Origin: Mycolicibacterium sp. S2-37
GTDB taxonomy: Bacteria > Actinomycetota > Actinomycetes > Mycobacteriales > Mycobacteriaceae
Assembly: GCF_017352375.1 (NCBI RefSeq)
Contig: NZ_JAFEVR010000010.1
Location: 238,914-302,913 of the forward strand
Length of the DNA stretch: 64,000 bases
Reading direction: 5' to 3'
The translations under genes were made by a program, and so were the position numbers. The notes beneath the pieces were generated by a model. It was not told the DNA's origin, did not search any database, and saw nothing but the letters and a program-made list of their open reading frames with translations. Each line of letters starts with the position of its first letter. Within the stretch, counting starts at the first letter, position 1. Shown here one piece after another: positions 31,778-40,637 of this stretch.

Positions 31778-33493
31778 TCACCGGTAGGTATGGCCACTGG
31801 TGCCCGGTCGCCACGTCTCGGGGTCCACGTCGAGCACCTCGAGTCCCGGAATCGGGAACGGCAGTCGGTCGCGGTGCGGGGCCGTCATCCCGAGCGCTTC
31901 GAGTCCGTCGCCGTTACCCGAGGCGATGGTGGCGATGCTGAACAGCGATTCGCTGCCAGGCCTGAGGTACTGGCTGTGGTCGCTGATCGGGTCCGACCAG
32001 CCCGCCACCTCGGCTTTGAAGCGGGTGGAGCCGAAGCCGTCGGTGGCCGGGTCGTCACCGAGCGCGATGACGACGCCGGTGCCGGGGACGAGCACCTGCG
32101 GAATGCTGCCGAGATGGGTGACCGGATCCGTCGACGCTGCCCCCACGAACAGCTGGCCACCTTCGGGGAGTCGGAAATCGGCTGCGCTGCGGGCCAGGTC
32201 CGTACCGGGCGAACCGACGAGGACGACGTCGTCGGCGCGCATCCCCGACCCGGCCGCCGCGTCGGCGACGGTCGTGGACCCGTAGGAGTGACCGATCACC
32301 GTCACGTGGGAATCTGCCCTGTGGGTCCCGGCCAGGGTGTTGACGTCGGCGGCCAGCAGATCGCCGCCCCGGCGCGCCAGACCGACCTGCCCGACCTGCG
32401 GATCGGCCATGCTGTCGGGTGCGTCGTACCCCATCCAGGCGACGACGGCGGTGGTCTTGTTCGGATCCGCGGCCGCGGTCTCGTTGTAGACGTGGGCGGC
32501 ATCGTCGTTGCTCAGCCAGCCGGACTCGACGCTGTTGCCCGTGCCGGGCACCACGACCGCGGTGTTGTCGGCGACATCCGGGTCACCGATCGTGACGGCG
32601 GCTCTGCCCTGGCCGTCGAACGCCTCGGGCTCGTAGACGTAGAGGTACGTGGGCGCATTCGTCTTGTCGTGGTTGGCCCGCAGCCCGTCGCGTACCGCGA
32701 TGGCGTTGTAGTAGCGGACCATCTGGTCGTGCGGAATCGCCCGGGTGGCGTTCTCGACGCGGGCGATGTCGGCGTTCATCACGGCGATGTTCGCCTCGCT
32801 GCGGGCCGCGACCGGGATGCCGTCCAGGTTGCCCAGCCGCTCAGCCTGCTCGGTGATCAGCCGACGGCGGTCGGCCTCGCTGAGACCCTCCCACCACCGC
32901 TCGACCTCGTCGGGGCTCTTCTCGTCGGGAATCGCCGGACCCGTAGGCGGTGGTGTCTGGGGCAGCGGGCCGGCGAGTCCTGCGACGGCCGCGCGGATGT
33001 CCTGGCCGAGTCGGCGGTCGGCCGAGTCGAACGCAGCGAGCAGGTCGGTCATGGTCACGGTGGCCGCCGCCGCCAGCTGCCGGACCCGCATCGAGGTGAC
33101 CGGGTTGATCGCGGCGTACCCGTCCAGCGCGCTGCCGGGCTCGACGGTCACCGCGCCGCCCGGCGAGACGTGCCAGCCCTGCTGCCGGAGCTGGTCGGCG
33201 GTGCGCAGCAGACCGGTTCGGCTGTCGGCCAGCCGGGTGCCGCCGTCGGCAAGTGTGGTCTGCAGCCGCGTCATGGCGTCGTCCATGTCGCGCAGCTGCC
33301 GCAGGCTCGGCGTCGAGCGTGCTGCGGCGGCCTGGGATGCGGCGCCCTGCCAGCTGCGGTGCAGCGTTTCGACGGAGGTTCGGTGCCGGTCGATCCGGTC
33401 GCGCAGGCCTGCGGCCGAAAAGCCCATATCGGTTCCGGTCTGCACCAGCAGGTCGGGCCGGGACGCTTCGATCTCGGGAATCGTCAACGGCAT
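31778..33493 (-). CDS. DUF1023 alpha/beta-hydrolase with ESX-type N-terminal helical domain
   Basis: A 571-aa protein. Residues 1-200 are helical and Ala-rich, similar to WXG100/EspC-like domains. Residues about 290-530 form the DUF1023 alpha/beta hydrolase with the nucleophile elbow GHSYGS, a preceding oxyanion-region strand (TAVVVPGTGNSVESG) and late acidic and His residues (HSQYL). It has no classical signal peptide. In mycobacteria DUF1023 proteins commonly follow a short EspC-like gene, as here with a 10-base overlap, suggesting type VII export or a toxin/esterase pair. The substrate is unknown. The start ATG 33493 is preferred over 33502. Confidence 0.8.
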   Translation of the reverse strand: MPLTIPEIEASRPDLLVQTGTDMGFSAAGLRDRIDRHRTSVETLHRSWQGAASQAAAARSTPSLRQLRDMDDAMTRLQTTLADGGTRLADSRTGLLRTADQLRQQGWHVSPGGAVTVEPGSALDGYAAINPVTSMRVRQLAAAATVTMTDLLAAFDSADRRLGQDIRAAVAGLAGPLPQTPPPTGPAIPDEKSPDEVERWWEGLSEADRRRLITEQAERLGNLDGIPVAARSEANIAVMNADIARVENATRAIPHDQMVRYYNAIAVRDGLRANHDKTNAPTYLYVYEPEAFDGQGRAAVTIGDPDVADNTAVVVPGTGNSVESGWLSNDDAAHVYNETAAADPNKTTAVVAWMGYDAPDSMADPQVGQVGLARRGGDLLAADVNTLAGTHRADSHVTVIGHSYGSTTVADAAAGSGMRADDVVLVGSPGTDLARSAADFRLPEGGQLFVGAASTDPVTHLGSIPQVLVPGTGVVIALGDDPATDGFGSTRFKAEVAGWSDPISDHSQYLRPGSESLFSIATIASGNGDGLEALGMTAPHRDRLPFPIPGLEVLDVDPETWRPGTSGHTYR

Positions 33494-33774
33494 CCGACGC
33501 ACCGGGCGATGTCCTCGTCGGCGCGGGTGTAGAGGTCTGCGGCGCGGATCAGCCGCGCGGAGTGTGTCGCGAGATCGCCGGCCAGCACGGTGGTGATGCG
33601 GTCGAGGACGGTGGCGGCGTGATCGCAGGCGGCGCTGGCCGACCCCGCGACGGCGGCGGCCGCGCCGCCCAGGGCCCGGCCCGTGCCGAGGTTCCTCAGA
33701 TAGTCGCCGACTTCGGAACAGCAGGACGCGGCCGACCGCAAATCATCGGGGTTCACCTGCAGCGGCTCGGCCAC
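33484..33774 (-). CDS. EspC-like (DUF2580 type) small ESX-associated protein
   Basis: A 96-aa protein of two predicted helices with a central Gly/Ala turn: VNPDDLRSAASCCSEVGDYL, then ATHSARLIRAADLYTRADED. Length, helical hairpin and the YTRADED ending fit the EspC/DUF2580 group of type VII secretion-associated proteins; no WXG is present. It precedes and overlaps the DUF1023 hydrolase gene by 10 bases. The start is GTG 33774, since the longer frame is Arg/Pro-rich and unlike the family. It probably forms a heterodimer with the N-terminus of the hydrolase. Confidence 0.7.
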   Translation of the reverse strand: MAEPLQVNPDDLRSAASCCSEVGDYLRNLGTGRALGGAAAAVAGSASAACDHAATVLDRITTVLAGDLATHSARLIRAADLYTRADEDIARCVGCR

Positions 33775-34203
33775 GAATCGATCGTAAAGCCGTCCCGACC
33801 GGCGGCGATGCACCGTTTGCCCAGGCTGTGGACAACATGGCGTGCGCGGCCGGCGCCCGAACACAACGCCACTCATGACAGGCGGTCCTTGCCGTAGCCT
33901 CCGCCGTGGCCCGCGCGCCCCACGTAAGCCGCCTTACTTTTTTCGACGGGCGGGCCCACCCCCCCGCAGCAATATTGCTCGCTCGGCACTGCGGTCAGCG
34001 ACGGTTCAAGCAGCGCCATGGTTGGCTCGTGGCGCTTCTACCTGTCGCATCAGCTTCTGCATCGGCCGTTGCGCCAGTGACGTCGACAACAAAGGTATGA
34101 ACCATCGTGTGGCAGCGACCCACCTGGGAACGTCGACATGCCGTTGACGAAGTTCGATCGCGATGTGTTGCGATTGCCGCCGTCCTGCGTCGACTCAGTG
34201 AGT
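33775..34203. other. Intergenic stretch upstream of the EspC-like operon
   Basis: A 429-bp region between the EspC-like start and the P450 stop. It should hold the EspC-like promoter. A minus-strand frame (about 34006-34190) directly follows the P450 stop in the same frame and reads like protein (DVPRWVAATRWFIPLLSTSL), but it has no proper start and I cannot assign it. Otherwise I see only a C-run near 33960 and a short T-run near 33938. Confidence 0.4.
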
Positions 34204-35382
34204 TCAAGCCCAGGTGGCGGGGACTCGAGAGGGGCCGCGAATGGCGGGGGTGTCCCGCCATGTCGGGTCGCCGCGGAGTGTGAGTCCGCGCGCGTGGACC
34301 TTCTGCAACGCGATGGTCGTTTCGAGGCGGGCCAGTGCGGCGCCGAGGCAGTAATGCGCCCCGTATCCGAACGCCAGCGGAGAGGGCCCGTCTCGTTGGG
34401 GTTGAAGTGCGTTGGGCTCGGTGAAGACTGCTGGATCACGGTTGGCAGCGGCGACAACCACGAGTACGGGTTCGGATGCGCTGATGGTGACGCCGTTGAT
34501 GACGTGGTCCCGTGTGGCGGTGCGGCCAACGGCTTGCACGGGTCCGTCCAGGCGCAGCAGTTCGGTGATCAGTCGGTCGTCGATGATGGTGACGGTATCG
34601 ATGGGTCGGCAGCCGTCAGTGCGTGGCGTCGACAGGCGAACCACCGCTGCGCCCAATAGGTTTGCGGTGGTCTCGTGGCCGGCTACGGCGATGATGAGTG
34701 CCAGCGTGACGACGTCATCGAGATCCAGGGCAGAATCGGAGGCGATGAAGCTGAGCAGATCGTCACCGGGATGGGCGCGTCGATCAGCGGCCAGCGGGAG
34801 CAGTTCGGTCAGCAGCGTGGTGAACGCCGCGGTTCCGGTCTCGACGGCGTCGGGATCGACGAGGTCGCCCAGCATTCTGCTGATCGCCGGGGACTCCTGG
34901 CCGAGTACCCGGGCGGTGTCGACGTCGAGTCCCATCCACGCCGCGGCGACCGCGATCGGCAGCGGTAGCGCGATGTCGGCCATGAAGTCGAAGCCCACCC
35001 CGGCTGGGGCGTGGTCGATCGTCTTCGAGGCGATCGCCTCGACGCCGTCGGTCAGCCCGGTGATGAAGGAGCGGGTGAACACGTCGCGCACGGCGCCGCG
35101 CAGTCGGTGATGATCGGTGCCGTCGGTGGTCAAGATGTTGCGGCGCAGCAGCTCTGGACCCATGACGCGGACCGCTCGTGGTGCGTTGGGGTTGGCCAGG
35201 GGGTTGCTCGTCCATCCGGCTCCGCCGAGGACCTGGCGCGCGGCGTGATAGCCGAGGACCAGCCACGCGCCGGCCTCGTCGTTCCAGACCACGTTGCCTT
35301 CGCGGCGGTGCATCTCGTAGAAGGGGTAAGGGTCGGCCCCGTCCCAGGGCAGCCTGCCAGCAGTGACGTCAGGGGTGGTCAT
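34204..35382 (-). CDS. Cytochrome P450
   Basis: A 392-aa soluble class-I-type P450. Motifs: I-helix AGHETT near residue 236, K-helix E-L-L-R, and the heme loop FGYGAHYCLG with Cys near residue 343. It monooxygenates an unknown substrate using ferredoxin supplied in trans; no ferredoxin gene is adjacent. It is the last gene of an operon with two ABC1-family kinase-like genes, overlapping the upstream one by 14 bases. ATG 35382 is chosen because the longer frame reads through the kinase gene. Codon usage and base composition of this region look less extreme than in the neighbouring core genes. Confidence 0.92.
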   Translation of the reverse strand: MTTPDVTAGRLPWDGADPYPFYEMHRREGNVVWNDEAGAWLVLGYHAARQVLGGAGWTSNPLANPNAPRAVRVMGPELLRRNILTTDGTDHHRLRGAVRDVFTRSFITGLTDGVEAIASKTIDHAPAGVGFDFMADIALPLPIAVAAAWMGLDVDTARVLGQESPAISRMLGDLVDPDAVETGTAAFTTLLTELLPLAADRRAHPGDDLLSFIASDSALDLDDVVTLALIIAVAGHETTANLLGAAVVRLSTPRTDGCRPIDTVTIIDDRLITELLRLDGPVQAVGRTATRDHVINGVTISASEPVLVVVAAANRDPAVFTEPNALQPQRDGPSPLAFGYGAHYCLGAALARLETTIALQKVHARGLTLRGDPTWRDTPAIRGPSRVPATWA

Positions 35383-36784
35383 GGTGGTCCAGTGCCGACG
35401 GCAGGCCGCGTTCACGAACCCAGGCGTGGTGCAGCTTTCCCAACTCGGTGACGGGCTCGGCGACGCAATCCAGGTCGTCCATGATGGCTCGCATCGGCAG
35501 AGTGGCACGGAAGCCGGCGGCCACCGCATTGAGCGCGAATGTTGCGCGGCTGGCGAACACGTAATCGTCCGGAGCGTTCATGCGGCCGATCGGATGGTCG
35601 GCGTCACGCACGTCGAAGAATCCCTGGAGAACGCGCCGGGTCGTCTCTGGCGAGTAGGTCGCCGGTTGCGGCGATAGGACGATCTCGTAGAGCGTCTCCG
35701 ACTGCCACTGGTATAGCTCGTCGGCGGTGAGGTCACAGTCGGCCGCGAGGAAGCCGGCCTGCACCATGAGGTGGCGGTAGTCGTCTCTGCGGCCCTCGAT
35801 GACGGCACGCGTCATGGCGACGAGCCGCCAGCGCTCTGGTTCGGGCAGAACCTTCACACAGCCGAAGTCCACGAAGCCGACGGTGCCGTCGGTGTTGAAG
35901 CGGTAGTTGCCCGGATGGGGGTCGGCGTGCATGAGGTTCGCGTGCCGGAAGCTGCCTTGATTGAAGCGGATGATGACCTCGGCCCAGGTGTTCTTGAGGT
36001 CCTGGTCGGCGTGCTGGGCTGCGGCCCAATCCATCCCGTCGAGGTAGGTCATCGTCAGCACCCGATCACTGGAAGTCTCCGGGATGACGTCGGGTACGCG
36101 GATGAAGGGGTGGTCTCGATAGAGGTCACCGAAGGTCGTGATGGTGGCCGCTTCGTGTCGGTAATCGACCTCTTCAGAGATCCGTGCGGCCGCCTCGCGT
36201 GCCACGGCGCGAACGTCTGTCCTCATCCCCGACGCGGCCTGCATGAAGCGCAAGAACGTCGCCAGCAGTTCGGTATTGGCTAGGTCGTCGCGGATGGCCT
36301 GACCAACGCCCGGATACTGGATCTTGACCGCGACTGCGCGGCCATCGCGCAGGACGGCGCGGTGGACTTGCCCGATGGATGCGGCGGCCATTGGCTCATC
36401 GCTGAAATCCGCGAACTGTTCCGTGGCAGAACCGAGTTCGGATGCGAGGAGTCCATGCACTAGATCAGGGTGCATTGGTGGAGCGCTGGCCTGCAATCGG
36501 CTCATCGCTTTTTGGTATGGGTAGAACCCGCCGGTGCCCACTGCGCGGCTGTCGACCATCGACATCATTTGGCCGACCTTCATCAGCGCGCCCTTGGAGT
36601 GGCCGAGCAGGTCGGCGTAGCGCTCGGCGGTGCGCTCATGAAATTGATCGACCGCGCCGGTCTGACCGGCTTTTTTCCGCAGACCAGCGACGAGCCTGCC
36701 GCCCGCTGCGCGCGCGGTGAAACCGGCCAGGGGCATGGTGCGTCGGATCCGGCCGCTCGGCACGGCGTCGTCGGACGATGTCAT
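35369..36784 (-). CDS. ABC1/AarF (UbiB/ADCK) family atypical kinase, copy 2 of tandem pair
   Basis: A 471-aa ABC1-fold protein. The family hallmarks are all present: KVGQ (K-x-G-Q) near residue 69, AAAS Ala-rich loop, VAVKIQYPGV ATP-binding lysine, EEVDYRHEA, HADPHPGN catalytic loop, and VDFGCV. UbiB/ADCK proteins are ATPases supporting quinone or lipid metabolism rather than classic protein kinases. It shares long identical stretches with the preceding gene, indicating tandem duplication. The ATGA overlap upstream and 14-base overlap with the P450 gene place all three in one operon. Confidence 0.9.
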   Translation of the reverse strand: MTSSDDAVPSGRIRRTMPLAGFTARAAGGRLVAGLRKKAGQTGAVDQFHERTAERYADLLGHSKGALMKVGQMMSMVDSRAVGTGGFYPYQKAMSRLQASAPPMHPDLVHGLLASELGSATEQFADFSDEPMAAASIGQVHRAVLRDGRAVAVKIQYPGVGQAIRDDLANTELLATFLRFMQAASGMRTDVRAVAREAAARISEEVDYRHEAATITTFGDLYRDHPFIRVPDVIPETSSDRVLTMTYLDGMDWAAAQHADQDLKNTWAEVIIRFNQGSFRHANLMHADPHPGNYRFNTDGTVGFVDFGCVKVLPEPERWRLVAMTRAVIEGRRDDYRHLMVQAGFLAADCDLTADELYQWQSETLYEIVLSPQPATYSPETTRRVLQGFFDVRDADHPIGRMNAPDDYVFASRATFALNAVAAGFRATLPMRAIMDDLDCVAEPVTELGKLHHAWVRERGLPSALDHHDHP

Positions 36785-38208
36785 CGGCCCACGCTTGCGA
36801 AGGCGTCGTGGTCGTCGAGCGCGCCGGGAAGACCACGCTCACGAACCCACGCGTGGTGCAGTCGGCCCAATGCGGTGGTGGGTTCTGCGACGCCGTCCAT
36901 GTCATCGGCGATCGATCGGGCCGGCAGTGTCGCGTTCAGGGCTCCACACACGGTGGTCAGGGCCTGTTGCACGCGGGGGGCGAAGGCATAGTCCCCTGGT
37001 GCGGACATGCGCGACATCGGATTGGCCGCGTCCAGCCCGAACAGCCAACGCGTGGAACGCGCCGCACTGTCCGGGGTGAAGGTCACCGGCTGCGGCGCGA
37101 CCACCATTTCGTAGAACACGTTTTCCCAGAACGGGTAGGCATCCTCGCCGGTCAGCGGCGAGTCCTCGGTGATGAATCCGGCGGCCACCATGTCGTTGCG
37201 CAGGTCATCCATGCGGCCCTCGAGAACCGCGCGCGAGACCGTCACCCAGAGGCGGCGTTTGGGTTCGGGTAGCCGTTTGACGCAGCCGAAGTCGACGAAC
37301 CCCACGGTGCCATCTGGCCCGAAGCGGTAGTTGCCTGGATGGGGGTCGGTGTGCAGCAGATCGGCGTGGCGAACGTTGCCGTAGCTGAACCGGATGATCA
37401 CCTCGGACCAAGTGTCCTTCAGATGCTGATCGGCGTGCTGTGCTGTGCCCCAGCCCATCCCGTCGAGGAACGTCATCGTCACCACATTGTCGGAGCTGGC
37501 TTCGGGAATGACGTCGGGCACCCGGATGAACGGATGCCCGCGGTAGAGCCGGCTGAAGGCCGCGATAGTGGCCGCCTCACGCTGGTAGTCGACTTCCTCG
37601 GCGATGCGGGCGGTGTACTCGGCTGCCAGTCCCCGTGGGTCGACCACCAAGCCCGAGGCCGAGGTCACGAAGCGCAGGAACGTCGCCACCAGCTCGGTGT
37701 TCGCGAGATCGTCGCGGATCGCCTGCGCCACACCGGGATACTGAATCTTCACCGCGACCTGGCGGCCATCGCGCAAAACGGCGCGGTGTACCTGACCGAT
37801 GGACGCCGCGGCGATCGGATGAAAGCCGAAATCCGCGAACGTCTCTACACCGTCACTGAGTTCGGCGCCGAGTACCTCCCGCACCAACTCAGGCGCCATC
37901 GGCGGGGCATCGGACTGCAACCGCACCAGCGCCTTCTGATAGGGCGCGAATCCACCCGTGCCCAGTTCCCGCATGTCCACTAGCGAGGCGAGCTGGCCGA
38001 GCTTCATCAACACGCCCTTGGAGTTGCCGAGCAGGTCGGTGTACCGCTCGGCGGTGCGTTCGTGGAACCGCTCGACCGCGCCGTCATCCCCCGCCTTTTC
38101 CCGCAGGCCCGCGACGAGCCGGCCACCGACGGCCCTGGCGGTGAATCCCGCCAACGGCATGGTTCGGCGGATCCGTCCCTGCGCCACGGGCGGGTCTTGG
38201 TGCTGCAT
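36781..38208 (-). CDS. ABC1/AarF (UbiB/ADCK) family atypical kinase, copy 1 of tandem pair
   Basis: A 475-aa protein with the ABC1 motifs KLGQ, AAAS, VAVKIQYPGV, EEVDYQREA, HTDPHPGN and VDFGCV. The N-terminal GRIRRTMPLAGFTARA and the C-terminal LHHAWVRERGLP are nearly identical to those of copy 2. The start is ATG 38208 with GGAGG upstream. It is the first gene of the ABC1-ABC1-P450 operon and is divergent from a TetR gene 74 bases away with repeated AAGTGAT elements between. A role in quinone or lipid handling linked to the P450 is inferred only. Confidence 0.9.
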   Translation of the reverse strand: MQHQDPPVAQGRIRRTMPLAGFTARAVGGRLVAGLREKAGDDGAVERFHERTAERYTDLLGNSKGVLMKLGQLASLVDMRELGTGGFAPYQKALVRLQSDAPPMAPELVREVLGAELSDGVETFADFGFHPIAAASIGQVHRAVLRDGRQVAVKIQYPGVAQAIRDDLANTELVATFLRFVTSASGLVVDPRGLAAEYTARIAEEVDYQREAATIAAFSRLYRGHPFIRVPDVIPEASSDNVVTMTFLDGMGWGTAQHADQHLKDTWSEVIIRFSYGNVRHADLLHTDPHPGNYRFGPDGTVGFVDFGCVKRLPEPKRRLWVTVSRAVLEGRMDDLRNDMVAAGFITEDSPLTGEDAYPFWENVFYEMVVAPQPVTFTPDSAARSTRWLFGLDAANPMSRMSAPGDYAFAPRVQQALTTVCGALNATLPARSIADDMDGVAEPTTALGRLHHAWVRERGLPGALDDHDAFASVGR

Positions 38209-38237
38209 CCATTACCTCCCATACGAACGCTCGGGGT

Positions 38238-38272
38238 AAAGTGATTCCGTACAGACAGTAAGTGATCACTTT
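38238..38272. promoter_or_regulatory. Candidate TetR operator of the ABC1-P450 operon
   Basis: AAAGTGAT at 38238-38245 is mirrored by ATCACTTT at 38265-38272, and the perfect 12-bp palindrome AAGTGATCACTT sits at 38260-38271. The two AAGTGAT copies are 21 bases apart, two helical turns, as for paired repressor sites. It lies between the divergent TetR and ABC1 genes. Confidence 0.72.
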
Positions 38273-38282
38273 GGAGTAGTCA

Positions 38283-38885
38283 ATGACGGCACCTACACGC
38301 GACAGATTGCTCAACGAAGCGATGCGCCTGTTCAGCCACAAGGGATTCGAAGCCACGAGCGTCTCCCAAATCGAAGCCGCAGCAGGCCTGGCCGCAGGTT
38401 CAGGCGCCCTATATCGGCACTTCAAGTCCAAGGACGCCCTACTCGCCGCGGGCATCGACCGCCAACTCGACCGCCGCGCCGCGATGGCCGACATACGCGC
38501 CCTCTTCGCCGGGCTTGGGGACCTGCACAGCGAGTTGACCGTCCTGGGTCGCTACCTACTCACCGTCATCGACCAGGAAACAGAACTACTTCAGATTGCG
38601 GCACGCACCCCCGCCGGACTCTCCGAACGTCTCGACACCGCCTACACCGCCCTCATCGACGGCCTCACCGACGAACTACGAGGCTGGATCACCGCATGGG
38701 CACCTGGAGCGGCCGCCGAGCAGACCCACACCTTGGCAGCCATCGGCATCAACAGCCTCCTCGGCGAGCGATTCGCCGCCAACCGGATCCGTCGGCCCGA
38801 CGCGCCCCGCTCCGACGACCGCTACCTGCAGGAATGGACAGCTTTGTTCAACGCACGCGTTCATTCCCTGCACGGCGATCGGTAG
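38283..38885 (+). CDS. TetR-family regulator divergent from the ABC1-P450 operon
   Basis: A 200-aa TetR protein: HTH at about 6-52 (AMRLFSHKGFEATSVSQIEA, then GSGALYRHFKSKDALL), with a C-terminal ligand domain (LGRYLLTVIDQETELLQIAA...). The start ATG 38283 is preceded by GGAG at 38273-38276. It probably represses itself and the divergent operon at the AAGTGAT repeats. The gene is visibly less GC-rich than the core genes, suggesting acquisition with the operon. Confidence 0.9.
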   Translation: MTAPTRDRLLNEAMRLFSHKGFEATSVSQIEAAAGLAAGSGALYRHFKSKDALLAAGIDRQLDRRAAMADIRALFAGLGDLHSELTVLGRYLLTVIDQETELLQIAARTPAGLSERLDTAYTALIDGLTDELRGWITAWAPGAAAEQTHTLAAIGINSLLGERFAANRIRRPDAPRSDDRYLQEWTALFNARVHSLHGDR

Positions 38886-39023
38886 CCCAGATGCCTCGGT
38901 GCGGACCATTCGGAGGTGTCGCACCCGATGACCCCACCGTCGTGTTTCTCGAGAATGGACGTCGATCCCACTCGCGCAGGCGCGGCTCTTGAGGGTGCTT
39001 GCCCCTTCCTGAAGGGTGGGGGC

Positions 39024-39410
39024 ATGCAACGCAGCCTGCTTATCCACACCTTCGCCGCTCTACGGGTCACCACCGGCATTGCCGCATGGCTAGCTCCGAA
39101 CTCAACGGGCCGGCTGATTGGACTCAATACCGGCCGAGATCAGCCATTCACCACTCAACTTTTTGGCTCGCGCGAGCTGACGTTGGCCGTGGCGATCACC
39201 GACGCTGCGTCACCTCGGTTACAGACGCGCGCGCTGCAGCTGGGCCTGCTCACCGACGTACTCGATGTCATAGCCGCGGTGCGCGGCGTCCGGGCACGGA
39301 CTCTGTCATCAACCGGCGCCATAGTCGCCGGAGGCGGGGCGGCCCTGTTCGCAGGCATGGGAGTCGTGGCACTCCGCACCGCGACACGGCCGGCGGCGCC
39401 TTCGAGGTAG
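39024..39410 (+). CDS. Small multi-helix membrane protein (DUF4267-like)
   Basis: A 128-aa protein with about four hydrophobic segments: residues 8-25, 45-60, 70-88 and 98-118. The conserved-looking GRDQPFTTQLFGSRELTLAV between helices 1 and 2 is typical of the DUF4267 group, found beside diverse metabolic genes. The function is unknown. ATG 39024 follows GGGTGGGGG. It is convergent with the methyltransferase gene, 18 bases apart. Confidence 0.65.
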   Translation: MQRSLLIHTFAALRVTTGIAAWLAPNSTGRLIGLNTGRDQPFTTQLFGSRELTLAVAITDAASPRLQTRALQLGLLTDVLDVIAAVRGVRARTLSSTGAIVAGGGAALFAGMGVVALRTATRPAAPSR

Positions 39411-39428
39411 GACATGGGTGTCTCACTT

Positions 39429-40166
39429 CTATAAAGATCTGAGGTTGGTCAGTTCTTGCCTCGCCAGAAGGGGCGATTTGGCTATGGATTGTCTCGTTGG
39501 ATTGTCTCGTTGCGCGACGAGAACGGCGGCGGGTCCGCTGGTTTCATCGGCGGGGAGGCGGAGGTCGGCCACGGGTCGCAATCCCACCTGTTGCATGAGG
39601 GCGGCGAGCTGACCTGGTTGCCATTGGTAGGTAGTCCACTGGACCGGCACCCCGTTGTAGGCCTCGGTGCGCTCGACGTCGTTGTCACCGACGTGCGTGG
39701 CGATCATCAGCTGACCACCGGGGCGCAGGGCCCTGGCAAAGGAGGCCAGGACGGTGGGTAGGACGTTGCGCGGCAGGTTGAACAGTGACCACCAACCTAA
39801 GACTCCGCCCAGCGATGACTGGGAAAGCTGGAGGTCGGTCGCCGAGCCGACAGCGAACGTGCAGTCAGGATGCAAGCGTCGCGCGTGGTCGATCATGCGC
39901 GGTGAGAGATCGACTCCTGAGACCTCAATGCCGCGTTCGGCAAGATAGGACGTGACCGTTCCTGGTCCGCAGCCGACGTCGAGAACGGGGCCTATCGGTG
40001 CGACAGTGCCAGCGAACGCGTCCATGGCTGCTTTGAGCCAGGGGTGCGTGCGGATGTCCCCGATCCCTGTCGTCATCACCATCTCGACGTAGTTGTCGGC
40101 TACCCGGTCATACGAGTCGCGAACGGCGTCTAGATCGGCAGGTCGCGGTATCGGTTGCAAAATCAT
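39429..40166 (-). CDS. SAM-dependent class I methyltransferase
   Basis: A 245-aa methyltransferase: the helix DSYDRVADNYVEMV precedes motif I VLDVGCGPGT near residue 64, followed by GVDLSPRMI, LGWWSLFNLP and LRPGGQLMIATH, the Methyltransf_11/25 layout. The substrate is unknown. The start at ATG 40166 gives the normal family length; a longer upstream open frame has no such features. It faces, head to head, a decayed hydrolase gene, which may have been its partner. Confidence 0.88.
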   Translation of the reverse strand: MILQPIPRPADLDAVRDSYDRVADNYVEMVMTTGIGDIRTHPWLKAAMDAFAGTVAPIGPVLDVGCGPGTVTSYLAERGIEVSGVDLSPRMIDHARRLHPDCTFAVGSATDLQLSQSSLGGVLGWWSLFNLPRNVLPTVLASFARALRPGGQLMIATHVGDNDVERTEAYNGVPVQWTTYQWQPGQLAALMQQVGLRPVADLRLPADETSGPAAVLVAQRDNPTRQSIAKSPLLARQELTNLRSL

Positions 40167-40171
40167 TGCAG

Positions 40172-40637
40172 ATGACAATAGTGGCGGCCGCCGACACGCG
40201 ACCAGCTCCGACGCGGGGGTTGAGCGCTGGACCTGAAGGAGCGGAAACACGTTGGCGGAGAACGGCGGAAGTGTGGCTAGAGCCCCCGCTGGGCGCTCAG
40301 TTCGAGGTGTCGGACGGATCGATGTTGCTGCACCGATCTGGCGCCGGGCCGTCAGTGGTGTTCCTTGCTGGGGGTGGGATGTCCGGTCTGTATTGCTGGC
40401 GCGTCCACGAGGGAGATCGACCACATCGCTCGAGCCAAGACCCAAACGGTCATGGATCCCAAACACCGCCTCTACACCCACCTTTCTTCGTCGCTGGTTC
40501 ACGCCGCGATTCGACGCTTGGACGACGCGGGGCACTCAAGTGTCGCCTGGCAACGCCCGGATGCAGTGGTTCAAGCAATCCGCGACACACAGCGAACCGG
40601 ACAAGGCTTGAGCGCTGACTCGCTTCTAGAGAAATGA
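40172..40637 (+). pseudogene. Decayed alpha/beta-hydrolase gene (central deletion and frameshift)
   Basis: Two fragments in different frames join near 40405. The first (40172-about 40405) ends with a typical hydrolase N-terminal strand-turn (LLHRSGAGPSVVFLAGGGMS, then GLYCW). The second (about 40405-40637) reads EIDHIARAKTQTVMDPKHRL, then SSSLVHAAIRRLDDAGHSSV, a typical hydrolase C-terminus. The middle of roughly 150-200 residues, with nucleophile and acid, is missing. Neither fragment can be active. The hydrolase assignment is from pattern memory; the frame switch is read directly. Confidence 0.62.

Noticed and set aside
36000..38000. The two ABC1 genes as one duplicated by assembly error
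   Set aside because: The copies share motifs but differ throughout at protein level, and they are joined by a natural ATGA overlap, so this is real tandem duplication.
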